Shown: positions 26,567 to 35,279 of the stretch, one piece after another | How the letters are laid out: every line of letters begins with the position of its first letter | Position numbering within the stretch: the stretch's first letter is position 1 | NCBI GenBank assembly: GCA_927910885.1 | Contig: CAKMOD010000031.1 | Location: 1-42,735, forward strand | Reading direction: 5' to 3' | Length of the DNA: 42,735 bases | Source of the DNA: an uncultured Prevotella sp. | GTDB lineage: Bacteria; Bacteroidota; Bacteroidia; Bacteroidales; Bacteroidaceae | The notes under the pieces: generated by a model | Told to the model about the DNA's origin: nothing | Databases searched by the model: none | What the model saw: the letters and a program-made list of their open reading frames with translations, nothing else | Position numbers and translations under genes: made by a program

Positions 26567-26950
26567 TTATTTTGCTGGTGAAGCTGGTGTTGTAGCTGGT
26601 GCAGCAGGTGCCTGTGCTGCTGGAGCAGCCTGCTTCTGCTGGCTTGCACCGAAGTTAGGCAAGTTGTTAGGGTTTGTTGTATTGTCCTGTACTGCAGCTT
26701 TCTCGATAACACTTGCATCTGTGCTTGCTGATGGTGCAACGTAAGCACTTGCTACGCTGATAACAACCATTGCGATAGCTAAACCCCATGTAGTTTTCTC
26801 TACAAAGTCTGTAGTCTTGCGAACACCCATGATAGCATTAGATGATGAGAAGTTTGATGAAAGACCACCGCCCTTTGATTCTTGAATCAGAACGACGCCA
26901 ATCATCAAGAGTGCTGCAATCACGATAAGGATTACGAATAACGTGTACAT
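26567..26950 (-). CDS. secG: Preprotein translocase subunit SecG
   Basis: SecG is the small membrane subunit of SecYEG. Two transmembrane helices are visible (residues 2-24, LFVILIVIAALLMIGVVLIQ; and about 53-73, WGLAIAMVVISVASAYVAP) joined by the conserved QESKGGGLSSNF and a glycine/serine loop. The C-terminus is an Ala/Pro/Gln-rich tail of about 50 residues, common in Bacteroidales. It is 9 bp downstream of the TPR-like gene, within the sigma-54 activator / lptE / TPR-like / secG run. Confidence 0.93.
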   Translation of the reverse strand: MYTLFVILIVIAALLMIGVVLIQESKGGGLSSNFSSSNAIMGVRKTTDFVEKTTWGLAIAMVVISVASAYVAPSASTDASVIEKAAVQDNTTNPNNLPNFGASQQKQAAPAAQAPAAPATTPASPAK

Positions 26951-26959
26951 TTTCTTGTC

Positions 26960-27730
26960 TTATTTTTTATTGTTATTTATTATCAATTTCTCCAAAAATC
27001 GTATTTGGTCTGCAAAGTAACGATTTTTTTTCGGATATACCAAATTTAATCGCCTAATAATTTCCAATGCCTTAGAATATCGCCCTTGTTTTATATAAAT
27101 TCGTGCTAATGTCTCAGTGAAGTAGCCAGTATCTTCATTTTCAGCTGCTTCATTGTGGTCATTCTCTTCAGGTTCGTACTCTGTTTCGTCTTGTAAAGTG
27201 ATTTTACCTCCTTCATTGTAGATGAAATCATCGATAAGTTCTTGTCCTCTTAACTGTGGAGTGATGTTCTCATTTTGCTTACTTTCACTTTCCAATAGAT
27301 AGGCAACGTAGTCCACAGTGGCATCAGCAGGCGTTGGCTTGCGTCTTCCTTCTGTTTCTTGTGCTGTATCTTCATCTTCAGGAATCTGCTCTAAGAAGGT
27401 GTCGATAAGTGATGTTGTACGGTCTTGGTCTTGCCCTGTAGTCGTTTCAGAGTTGATAGTTGCCGACTGCTTATCTGCTTTTTTCTGCTGTGGAATTAGC
27501 TGATAGTGGGCATCTTCAACGAGTTTAAAGAGGATATGCCGGTCAGAGATGTATACTGCTGCACGTCGTAACTCATCATCGAAGGTTGGATCATGAAGCA
27601 GAAAAAGGTTCTGCAATAGCAGAATACGAGCTGGCTGATAATAAGGATAAAGCGCAAGCATACTCCGGAGATCGTATAAGGTCTCCTTGTTTAGATTCTC
27701 CGGATGATTAATGAGATTGGCTATATCCAT
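26960..27730 (-). CDS. Conserved Bacteroidales TPR-like protein
   Basis: A 256-residue cytoplasmic protein without a signal peptide. Its N-terminal half (DLRSMLALYPYYQPARILLL, DDELRRAAVYISDRHILFKLV) is helical. The middle (about 85-190) is acidic and probably disordered. Residues 205-245 make one TPR-like hairpin (FTETLARIYIKQGRYSKALEI followed by a second helix). Function is unknown, but it is persistently found between lptE and secG in Bacteroidales, which suggests an envelope-biogenesis link. It starts 71 bp after lptE. Confidence 0.8.
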   Translation of the reverse strand: MDIANLINHPENLNKETLYDLRSMLALYPYYQPARILLLQNLFLLHDPTFDDELRRAAVYISDRHILFKLVEDAHYQLIPQQKKADKQSATINSETTTGQDQDRTTSLIDTFLEQIPEDEDTAQETEGRRKPTPADATVDYVAYLLESESKQNENITPQLRGQELIDDFIYNEGGKITLQDETEYEPEENDHNEAAENEDTGYFTETLARIYIKQGRYSKALEIIRRLNLVYPKKNRYFADQIRFLEKLIINNNKK

Positions 27731-27801
27731 AGGGTGATAGGTGATTATGAGGGGTGATAAGAATAATAGTCAATGAAATTAAAAGTGATGATGTAAGATG
27801 A

Positions 27802-28338
27802 TTACCAGTTAGCAACAGTTGCATTGAATATCTGGTCGGTAAGATCCTTCACCATCTGTGTGACGAGTTCCTCCTGTACAGAATTCAAACTGCGGACTGT
27901 TTCATAGCTTGCTGTGGCAGTAAACTGTCGCTCAAAGTCCTCGCTATGATTTGTATTGTTCGTAAAGCGTACGTTAACAGTGATGGAAAGTTCTGTCTGT
28001 GCAGAGTATCCTTCACTTGATACGCTCTTATTACGTTGCTGGTACTGTGTGATTTCACCTTCAATCTTCATGTCACCATTACGTTTTACTTGCTGTAGGC
28101 GAGTGTGGTTAGCAAAGACATCTTTCAATTGATTGTTGAATATTGGTCCCATTGGTCCCCATACGTATGTAGAGCGGATAGGGAAATCTGCAATCTGAAT
28201 GGTGCGCACCTTACTATAATCAATACTTGCACCATTAAATTTATAGGATACACTACAAGCTGCCAGCAAGAGCAAGCAAATTGCTGTCACACCCCATTTC
28301 AATGGGCGAATAGATGTGAAATTCTTTCCTATCTTCAT
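27802..28338 (-). CDS. lptE: LPS-assembly lipoprotein LptE
   Basis: A 178-residue lipoprotein with signal peptide ending in lipobox LLAAC (Cys28). The mature part begins SVSYKFNGASIDY, the usual start of Bacteroidetes LptE, and continues with beta-alpha elements. It is a plug/chaperone of LptD in outer-membrane LPS insertion. Sequence similarity to proteobacterial LptE is very low, so the call rests on the N-terminal pattern and gene neighbourhood. It lies 37 bp after the sigma-54 activator gene, likely in one operon. Confidence 0.85.
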   Translation of the reverse strand: MKIGKNFTSIRPLKWGVTAICLLLLAACSVSYKFNGASIDYSKVRTIQIADFPIRSTYVWGPMGPIFNNQLKDVFANHTRLQQVKRNGDMKIEGEITQYQQRNKSVSSEGYSAQTELSITVNVRFTNNTNHSEDFERQFTATASYETVRSLNSVQEELVTQMVKDLTDQIFNATVANW

Positions 28339-28375
28339 TGTTTTCTAAGAGGGTAGCCCCTTTTGTGTCTATTGA

Positions 28376-29617
28376 TTAATCTTTGTCTAACCCGTATTGC
28401 CTGATTCGGCGATAGAGTGTACGGTCGCTGATGCCTAACTCTAATGCAGCCTTTTTGCGATTACCATTGTTACGCTCTAAGGCTTTTTCCACCAGTTGCT
28501 TTCCAATATCATTGAGGTTAAGCGTTTCTGGTTCAGATATTTCTTCTGCCACAGCGTCTTCAACCTGTGCTATTGTTCTTGTCGGAGTGATGGGCTGTTT
28601 GTTTGTGGTGGCAGGAAGGTTAGATACAGTTGATGGTGCAGGCTGGAATCCACTTGCACCATTGAGTTGTCTGCTTTCCTCCAACTGCTTACGAACGTTG
28701 TTGAGGTCACGTCGTAAGTCACTTACATTACCTCTCAACTCATAGAGAATCTTATAGAGAATCTCACGTTCGCTCTCGTAGCTGTGTGAACCACCGCTTT
28801 GTATCGTAGCGAGCTGTGTGCTGTCTTGGTCACGTGGGATGAAATGTAGTAATGTTTCTGCATCAATCTCACGCTTCTCGCTTAGGACAGACATCTGCTC
28901 GGTAATGTTCTTTAATTGGCGAACATTGCCAGGCCATTTGTACTGTAACAGAATCTGACGTGCTTCATCTGTGAGTGTAATCTTTGGAAGACGATACTTC
29001 TCAGCCATCTGCATAGCAAAGAGGCGGAAGAGAAGAACGATATCTTCGCCACGATCACGGAGTGGTGGCATCTTGATTGGAATTGTGTTAAGACGATAGT
29101 ACAAATCCTCACGGAACTTACCTTCGCTAACAGCTTTCTGCATGTTGACGTTAGTAGCAGCTACGATACGTACGTTTGTCTTACGGATTTCCTGACCTCC
29201 AACACGGATATATTCACCTGTTTCGAGTACACGAAGCAGTCGAGCCTGTGTTGCTAAAGGAAGTTCACCCACCTCATCGAGGAAAATCGTTCCCTTGTTG
29301 GCTATACCAAAATAACCCTCACTCTCACCAATTGCTCCAGTAAAAGAACCCTTCTCGTGTCCGAAAAGTTCACTGTCAATGGTTCCTTCTGGGATAGAAC
29401 CACAGTTAATAGCAAAGTATTTCTCACGGCGACGAGGAGAGTTGTCGTGGATTACACGTGGGATAATCTCCTTACCAACACCGCTCTCGCCGATAATCAA
29501 CACAGATAAATCTGTGGGTGCTACCTGTAAGGCAACATCCAAAGCACGATTCAGTTCGTCGTTGTTACCGACAATGTTATATCGTTGTTTGGTTTTCTGT
29601 AATTCTGTTGTATTCAT
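28376..29617 (-). CDS. Sigma-54-dependent transcriptional activator (orphan NtrC-type)
   Basis: A 413-residue bacterial enhancer-binding protein lacking an N-terminal receiver or sensory domain, so it is probably controlled by level or partner. The AAA+ domain begins immediately: Walker A GESGVGKE (43-50), the sigma-54 contacting loop as GSFTGA (90-95) in place of GAFTGA, Walker B TIFLDEVGEL, and an arginine finger region PLRDRGEDI. A linker of about 100 residues follows and then a Fis-type helix-turn-helix (NRKKAALELGISDRTLYRRI). It heads the lptE/secG run. A four-site CATGA array lies 125-190 bp upstream. Confidence 0.93.
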   Translation of the reverse strand: MNTTELQKTKQRYNIVGNNDELNRALDVALQVAPTDLSVLIIGESGVGKEIIPRVIHDNSPRRREKYFAINCGSIPEGTIDSELFGHEKGSFTGAIGESEGYFGIANKGTIFLDEVGELPLATQARLLRVLETGEYIRVGGQEIRKTNVRIVAATNVNMQKAVSEGKFREDLYYRLNTIPIKMPPLRDRGEDIVLLFRLFAMQMAEKYRLPKITLTDEARQILLQYKWPGNVRQLKNITEQMSVLSEKREIDAETLLHFIPRDQDSTQLATIQSGGSHSYESEREILYKILYELRGNVSDLRRDLNNVRKQLEESRQLNGASGFQPAPSTVSNLPATTNKQPITPTRTIAQVEDAVAEEISEPETLNLNDIGKQLVEKALERNNGNRKKAALELGISDRTLYRRIRQYGLDKD

Positions 29618-29737
29618 TTAACTGACAAATTTACCTATTTTATTTGAAAAATCTACAACTTTGGCAGACTTTAACAACTTTCTTTCTGTCTTTCTCTGCT
29701 ATTCTCAGATGGAATAAAGCAACTTGTTTCTGAATTA

Positions 29738-29814
29738 TTTTCATGAAAGAAATATTTATTTTCGTGAACATAATTGTTTCTTTTCATGAAGAAAAATAAT
29801 TATTTACATGAGAA
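29738..29814. repeat. Four TTCATGAA-like sites at 21-22 bp spacing
   Basis: CRTGA occurs at 29742, 29763, 29785 and 29807, so the intervals are 21, 22 and 22 bp. The first three are TTCATGAA, TTCGTGAA, TTCATGAA palindromes, and the fourth is a degenerate TACATGAG. They occupy the gap between the YbhN-like gene and the sigma-54 activator. Being on the same helix face and upstream of the activator, they look like an operator or enhancer array. The rest of the 230-bp gap has no gene. Confidence 0.7.
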
Positions 29815-29847
29815 TAATTTGCAGTGTATAAATCTATCGAGTGTTGA

Positions 29848-30849
29848 TTATTTATTTCTTTTCCTATCTAACTTGATAAGTAGCAAGCCGATAGCTGTCC
29901 AAATAAGTTCACGGATACGGACAAGTAGAGCAACGAAAATGCCTGCTTCGAGCGTGAGTCCTAAACCTTTTATAGACATAAGGAAACCTCCTTCACGACC
30001 ACCTAACTGTAGCGGCATGAAGAAGAGCATATTGGCAAAAAGAGAGGTGAACGCAAGGATGAGAATACAATCAAAGTAATTGACAGATGGTAGCAATACC
30101 AAAAGAATGAAGAATATCTCTAACGCACTGCAAATTCTGCAAGACAATTCAAGCAGAACAACGGTGAGGAAGGTACGTGGGTTTTGGTTGTGCAATGATG
30201 CAATCTGTGTGTCTATTCTGTCGAGTTCTTCCTTATGATTGGCTACAAAGGGTTCTGCCCACCTTTTTATAAAAGGTATATGGCGAACAAGGTTCATCAC
30301 ACGAACTGCCAAACCTTTCTTATAGCCTGTGAGGAAGAACCAAATTGCAGATACGCAGAATGCAAAGACTACGGCTAACATCGTACCCATCATGAGATTA
30401 ATAGGCTGTGTAAGGATATAAAGGAAGATAGAAAGAAGCCAAAACCAGAAATGACTAAAGATATGTGTCATGGCATAAAGGAGGACAGAAGATGTTGCAC
30501 GTTCTGCTCCAATCTTCGGTGTTAGTTCCATGATACGATATGGTTCACCACCCATTAGTCCTCCAGGAGTAGCATAGTTAAGTGCAAAGCCTGATATTGT
30601 AACCTTATAGAGCCAAAAGAATGAAACCTTCTTCCTCTCCTCAGCATCTTGTGTCTGACTACGTATAATCGTAAACCAAGCTGCTGTATTAAAGATGTAT
30701 AGGAAGGCCCATAGCATAACTACAGCAAAGAACCAGTAGCCTGCATGCTGTATTTTCTGCCATGCATCAGCAAAGTCAAGGTTGTACACCATAATACAGA
30801 GTACAACCAAGCCAAAGATGAAGAAGATGTTCTGAAACTTTTTGTTCAT
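29848..30849 (-). CDS. YbhN/lysylphosphatidylglycerol-flippase-like membrane protein
   Basis: A 333-residue protein with about eight hydrophobic segments, beginning with FFIFGLVVLCIMVY and LWAFLYIFNTAAWF. The family signatures are the Asn/Gly-rich motif ALNYATPGGLMGGEPYR and the C-terminal PLQLGGREGGFLMSIKGLGL. Relatives flip or handle lipid substrates (MprF N-terminal domain, YbhN), but no catalytic domain is fused here, so the substrate is unknown. It follows pdxA-like gene by 47 bp and is probably co-transcribed. Confidence 0.88.
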   Translation of the reverse strand: MNKKFQNIFFIFGLVVLCIMVYNLDFADAWQKIQHAGYWFFAVVMLWAFLYIFNTAAWFTIIRSQTQDAEERKKVSFFWLYKVTISGFALNYATPGGLMGGEPYRIMELTPKIGAERATSSVLLYAMTHIFSHFWFWLLSIFLYILTQPINLMMGTMLAVVFAFCVSAIWFFLTGYKKGLAVRVMNLVRHIPFIKRWAEPFVANHKEELDRIDTQIASLHNQNPRTFLTVVLLELSCRICSALEIFFILLVLLPSVNYFDCILILAFTSLFANMLFFMPLQLGGREGGFLMSIKGLGLTLEAGIFVALLVRIRELIWTAIGLLLIKLDRKRNK

Positions 30850-30896
30850 AGGTCTTCTTTATTAATATCTGTCATAAGGACTGAAGGAAGACACGC

Positions 30897-32033
30897 TTAG
30901 TGTGTCTCCTTCGTATTACGGTTTTCGCCATTGTTTGGTGTGCGATCCTCACGCTTACGTGGAATAGCAAAGCGCACCTTGTCGCTTTCGTCTCTTCTTT
31001 CCTTGTAAAGCTTTGGAAGTGGATTGCCCATTGGTGCATCATATTCTGCACGATTGCGGAAGATGTCGATAGCAAGGTAGATTGCATGACGGAATGGTTG
31101 CTCATCAACAATACCCTTACCAGCTAATGAAAGGCTATCAGGAATTTCTGCAGAAGTGCGAACGAGTGGTAATCCTGCTGTGTAAATGATGCCATGAGAC
31201 GCTGAAAGCGTACGGAAAGGAGCAAGTCCTTGTTCGTAATACATTGCTAAGATGCCATCAAAATGCTCAGTGTTATTGCACCCAAAGAACGTATCGGCAG
31301 GATAAGGACCAAAGGCTTGTATGCCATTCTCAACAAGTTCGTCAATTGCTGGTAGGATAATCTCTTGTTCTTCAGAACCTAACAAGCCGTTATCGCCAGC
31401 TTTAGGATTCAATCCAAGCACTGCAATGCGTGGACAGGAAAGGCGGAAGTCACGACGAAGACTCTTAAAGAGTGCACTTGCATTATTGATTATACTTGCC
31501 TTTGAGATTGACTCAGCTACTTGGCGCAGTGGGAGATTACGTGTAGCAAGGGCAACGCGCAGTCCGTCATTAATCAAGACAGATAATGCTTGCTCTTCTG
31601 ATTCCATGTGATCTTCGATATATCTGCTCTGACCACTGAAGTGGAAGTGCTCGTTATTGTCAATAGGAGCTGTAACAAGAACGTCAAATAGACCCTGGCA
31701 GTAGTCCTCTAAAGCTTTGTCAACAGCACGCAAGCCAGCAATACCAGACTCTTCTGAAGCTGCACCCAGTTCAACCTTAATCTCGTCGTCAAATACAGGG
31801 AGTAGGTTGAGTCGTCCGTCCTGTGCCTCTGATGCATCTTTAATAATGGTAAAGTTAGCTTCAATGTCGAGTGCATTACGGTGATAGGTGGCTACTTTTG
31901 GTGAACCATAGACGATGGGCGTACAAAGTTCCAGCATCTCTGGTTCGGCAAAGGTCTTAAAGATAAGCTCATATCCAATGCCGTTGGTGTCTCCGTGTGT
32001 GATTGCTACGCGGACTCTTTTATTATCGTTCAT
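30897..32033 (-). CDS. PdxA-like dehydrogenase with substituted metal-ligand residues
   Basis: A 378-residue PdxA homologue (4-hydroxythreonine-4-phosphate dehydrogenase family, vitamin B6 synthesis). Family landmarks are HGDTNGIGYE (13-22), GSPKVATYHR, GLNPKAGDNGLLG and the C-terminal RHAIYLAIDIFRNR. However, the three histidines that bind the catalytic metal in E. coli PdxA (His166, 211, 266) are replaced by Asn166 (ATRNLPL), Tyr266 (MYYEQG for MYHDQG) and Ile297 (TSAEIPDS for TS.xHGTA). The substrate-binding GHTE is GQSR (134-137). The codons were read directly and the frame is open throughout. It may be a pseudoenzyme or have a new substrate. No pdxJ lies in the window. Confidence 0.85.
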   Translation of the reverse strand: MNDNKRVRVAITHGDTNGIGYELIFKTFAEPEMLELCTPIVYGSPKVATYHRNALDIEANFTIIKDASEAQDGRLNLLPVFDDEIKVELGAASEESGIAGLRAVDKALEDYCQGLFDVLVTAPIDNNEHFHFSGQSRYIEDHMESEEQALSVLINDGLRVALATRNLPLRQVAESISKASIINNASALFKSLRRDFRLSCPRIAVLGLNPKAGDNGLLGSEEQEIILPAIDELVENGIQAFGPYPADTFFGCNNTEHFDGILAMYYEQGLAPFRTLSASHGIIYTAGLPLVRTSAEIPDSLSLAGKGIVDEQPFRHAIYLAIDIFRNRAEYDAPMGNPLPKLYKERRDESDKVRFAIPRKREDRTPNNGENRNTKETH

Positions 32034-32129
32034 ATACTTATATCTTGTATTGTTTTATTATATTCAGTTTTCTATTGGCTCTCTTTATGTAGTCTGTTAG
32101 TCTTTTTACTTTCTTACTTCTTCTCCTTT

Positions 32130-33194
32130 TTACTTTTTCTTTCTTCCTCTTTCTTCTTCAATCTTCTTTGCTGTTGAGAGCAGACCGCAGGCTGCAAAGA
32201 TATCCTGTCCACGACTGGCACGGATAGTTGTGAATACTCCATGTTGTGTCAGATAGTTTCTGAATTTCTCCATTTTCTTGTCATCAACACCCTGCAATGG
32301 GATATTTGGGATAGGATGGAAGCGAATAAGATTCATTCGACAGTCTAATCCTTTGAGTAGTTCTACGATGGCTTTCGCATGCTCCTCGCTGTCATTAAAG
32401 TCCTTGAAGACAATATATTCGAATGACAAGCGGCGTTGATGCGAGAAATCATAATTGCGGAGTAACTCGATAATACTATCAATAGACATTCCTCTTTCTG
32501 CTGGCATCAACTCCGAACGCTGGTCGTGTAAAGGGGTGTGCATACTGATAGCAACGTGGCAGTCACTCTCGTCGAGGAATCGTTTGAGCTTTCCTTTGAC
32601 ACCTACACTGCTCACGGTGATGCGTTTTGGTGACCATCCGTAACCGAAGTCAGCAGTCATGACCTCTGTGGTACGCAGTACGTTGTCAAGATTATCCATT
32701 GGTTCGCCTTGACCCATGAAGACGATATTCGTCAATTTCTCACGTTCAGGGAGGGAATAAATCTGATTGAGTATGTCTGTAGCCGAAAGACTACCTTCGA
32801 AACCCTGCTTTCCTGTCTGGCAGAAGAGGCAGTTCATCTTACATCCTACTTGTGAAGAAACACAGAGCGTGGCACGGTCTTCATCGGGTATATACACCGT
32901 TTCGACAAACTTACCACTATCAGTAGGGAAGAGATATTTGATGGTTCCGTCCTTAGAATGTTGTGCATCGATAGGCTCTTTGCAGCCAATAGCATATTCA
33001 GCAGCGAGTTTCTCTCTGTTTGCTTTTGAGATATTCGTCATCTCATCAATACTTCTCACATGCTGTGTATAGAGCCATTTGGCTATCTGTCCGCCTGTAA
33101 AAGCTGGCATTCCGAGCGACTTAGCAACCTCTTTCAGCTCGCCAAGTGTCATTCCCAACAAATACTTCTTTGCACTTTCCATTCTCGTTCTCAA
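32130..33194 (-). CDS. rlmN: 23S rRNA/tRNA (adenine-C2)-methyltransferase RlmN
   Basis: A 354-residue radical-SAM enzyme methylating A2503 of 23S rRNA and A37 of some tRNAs. The CxxxCxxC cluster site is Cys118, 122, 125 (GCKMNCLFC), the SAM-binding GQGEPMDNLDNV follows, and the resolving Cys336 is in AACGLLS. A possible second ATG at 33182 (MESAKKYLLG) is better placed relative to the promoter, because a TSS near 33202 would leave only about 8 nt before the ATG at 33194. Confidence 0.95.
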   Translation of the reverse strand: MRTRMESAKKYLLGMTLGELKEVAKSLGMPAFTGGQIAKWLYTQHVRSIDEMTNISKANREKLAAEYAIGCKEPIDAQHSKDGTIKYLFPTDSGKFVETVYIPDEDRATLCVSSQVGCKMNCLFCQTGKQGFEGSLSATDILNQIYSLPEREKLTNIVFMGQGEPMDNLDNVLRTTEVMTADFGYGWSPKRITVSSVGVKGKLKRFLDESDCHVAISMHTPLHDQRSELMPAERGMSIDSIIELLRNYDFSHQRRLSFEYIVFKDFNDSEEHAKAIVELLKGLDCRMNLIRFHPIPNIPLQGVDDKKMEKFRNYLTQHGVFTTIRASRGQDIFAACGLLSTAKKIEEERGRKKK

Positions 33195-33207
33195 TGTTTT
33201 ATTGCTG

Positions 33208-33215
33208 CAAAGATA
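33208..33215 (-). promoter_or_regulatory. -7 element of rlmN
   Basis: CAAAGATA on the plus strand is TATCTTTG on the minus strand, immediately upstream of rlmN. It favours the internal ATG at 33182 as the true start. Confidence 0.65.
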
Positions 33216-33385
33216 ACGAAAAAATAGCTAATATTAGTGTTTTCCTTTCTTTTTTGAAAGGTAAGAACGATAATGAAAAAGAGAATGTATCAAAACAATA
33301 TTGAATACACAGAATAGTTGCGTACAAAAAGTTTTATCTTTTAAGCAGTAAGTCTTGATACACTCCTCTTCCCTTTTATGCTATA

Positions 33386-34855
33386 TTATTGCCTATTAAA
33401 ACGAGATTTCAGTGTAGCAAAGAGTTCGTAAATGTCGATTTTGAATAAATTAAAATGCTGGACATTCTCCTTCTCTGTGAAACCTTTTTCAACCTTGTCA
33501 AAGCTTCCACACGCCATTTGGTCTACACACCCTGTATCATACATCGCTTTTAATTTAGGAAGAAGTTCTGAAGCTTGTAAATCCATGATGAAAGAGGTAA
33601 GGCTTCCTGCCAATACACCATCAATATATTGTACTTCTGGTAGTTTTTCAATAGCAAAGGTGATGATGTCATCGAACCATTCAATACACGTTTGTCTCAG
33701 TTCGGGTTGTTTGAATGCTATTAGTGCCATGCTTTCAGCCAAGTAAGCTTTATTGAATGAATATAGTCCAGGCTCTTTCATGAAACAGCGCAATTTATTA
33801 AAACTATCCGTTGTTGTCAATTTATATAAAGTCGGAACAAATACATCATCACCACTATCGCCAAAATGGTATTCAAAGAAATCCTCAGATTGTCTGAGAC
33901 ATTCCAAGACAAGATCAAGGCTACTTTCGTTGTTTCCAACTTCTCCTAACAAGATGATAGCAGAAGCAAGGATTCCGTTGTAATCCCCATGATCAAAATT
34001 AAAAGGAATATTGCCATTAACTGTTATTGTCATGACATAGCGGATAATCTCTTCTAAATCCGAACGTAACTCATCCTTTGGCAATGCAAGAATCCGATCA
34101 ATTAATGTTTTTTCTAACCATAAAGAATTTTCTGGCTTGTTTAGTTCTTCTACAATCCATTCGTTGTGTACATTCAACGTTTCAGTATATCGCGGTGGTT
34201 TGTAGGTATATTTTGTGTCCATACCATAGGTAGGACTTTTCATATAGTAACTATCATCTCCTATCAAGTTTTTATTAGGGGAAAGGTATCTGAAGTCATT
34301 GCCATAAGCTTTTTTTAGTTTGGGAAGATATTTACTGGCAATATATGAGTCGATAGCAACAAGAATGTGCTTGCCATCTTTGCCAAACTCATACTCAATG
34401 AGTGGTATATCTTCTGTGTCTTCTTCCAGCATATATCTTGTGAGTCTGAAGCTATCGTCTGGGGTTATTTCGATTTCTTCAGCAAAGTCAACAGCTCCAT
34501 AAATAATATTGTGTGCTTCTTCGTAACTACATTCCTCAAGTTCAGATACTTCGCTGAGCTTTTCAAGGAAATCGTTGAAGTCTTCTTCTTCTATTCTAAG
34601 CTTATATAGAGAGTCTTTTACACCAGTGCAGTAAGTGTCTACGAGATAACATGCAAAGCTAATTTTACCGCCAGTATGTAATCTGGAAACTAAGACATAT
34701 CCTTCTCCCATATTAAACAGCTCTGACGTACGATAGCATTTCCCGATTTTTAAGGATCTGGCTCTTGTTTTTATAAATTTTTCTGGTGAAAGAAACTGTT
34801 GTTGTTCACTCTTATTTGTTTTCTTCTTAGGCATATTTTTCTTTTTTGTTTTCAA
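33386..34855 (-). CDS. Unknown protein, 489 residues
   Basis: Not assigned to a characterised family. The Lys-rich N-terminus (residues 1-30) is followed by a conserved-looking block, RSLKIGKCYRTSELFN, GYVLVSRLHTGGKISFACYL and VDTYCTGVKDSLYKLR. The C-terminal half has acidic, helical segments (DLVLECLRQSEDFFEYHFGD, and PELRQTCIEWFDDIITFAIE) that suggest HEAT-like repeats. No signal peptide, membrane segment or catalytic motif is visible. A minus-strand TATCTTTG lies at 34953-34960. It is not obviously linked to rlmN, from which it is separated by 191 bp with no clear terminator. Confidence 0.75.
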   Translation of the reverse strand: MKTKKKNMPKKKTNKSEQQQFLSPEKFIKTRARSLKIGKCYRTSELFNMGEGYVLVSRLHTGGKISFACYLVDTYCTGVKDSLYKLRIEEEDFNDFLEKLSEVSELEECSYEEAHNIIYGAVDFAEEIEITPDDSFRLTRYMLEEDTEDIPLIEYEFGKDGKHILVAIDSYIASKYLPKLKKAYGNDFRYLSPNKNLIGDDSYYMKSPTYGMDTKYTYKPPRYTETLNVHNEWIVEELNKPENSLWLEKTLIDRILALPKDELRSDLEEIIRYVMTITVNGNIPFNFDHGDYNGILASAIILLGEVGNNESSLDLVLECLRQSEDFFEYHFGDSGDDVFVPTLYKLTTTDSFNKLRCFMKEPGLYSFNKAYLAESMALIAFKQPELRQTCIEWFDDIITFAIEKLPEVQYIDGVLAGSLTSFIMDLQASELLPKLKAMYDTGCVDQMACGSFDKVEKGFTEKENVQHFNLFKIDIYELFATLKSRFNRQ

Positions 34856-34952
34856 AATATTATAATGCTTTAATCTGTTGCTGGCTGTTCCAGATTATAT
34901 TGATGTCTTAATAATAGTAGATTACTAAACCTCCTTTATTAAATTTTTAAGG

Positions 34953-34960
34953 CAAAGATA
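34953..34960 (-). promoter_or_regulatory. -7 element of the 489-residue protein gene
   Basis: Minus-strand TATCTTTG, 98 bp before the ATG at 34855. The remaining 34961-35243 DNA is AT-rich and has no gene. A second minus-strand TACCTTTG lies near 35153-35160. Confidence 0.55.
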
Positions 34961-35243
34961 ATAAAGAAAAAGGATAAATACAAGATAGAGGTTTATAATA
35001 ATGCGATTTTTCGTCGGTTGTGTTGGTTGATTAATGTGATATGAAGATTAAATTTACGTAAACATTACAAGACTTTAGTAATACTATTAATTTTCTTTAT
35101 AAATAGCTGAGGTAAGCCCTTCCTATGTCGTATACCATTTCTATTGGTGCAGCAAAGGTAGGGAGTAAAATAATAAAAAAGAAGGAATATTTTTATAAAG
35201 AACTCTGTATTTAATTCTCTATTTCGTTTTTCTTACAGTTGTT

Positions 35244-35274
35244 TTTGGCTTTTCATAGCTTTTTTGTATCTTTG
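35244..35274 (+). promoter_or_regulatory. Strong promoter of the structured RNA/methyltransferase unit
   Basis: TTTG (35244-35247), 19 bp, TATCTTTG (35267-35274): an exact match to the Bacteroidetes primary-sigma consensus, the best in this window. Transcription should begin near 35280. No second promoter is visible before the methyltransferase ATG. Confidence 0.85.
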
Positions 35275-35279
35275 AAGCG

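Noticed and set aside
29618..29740. Sigma-54 promoter (TGGCAC-N5-TTGCW) upstream of the activator
   Set aside because: Only a TTTGGCAG fragment is present, without the matching GC element at the right distance.
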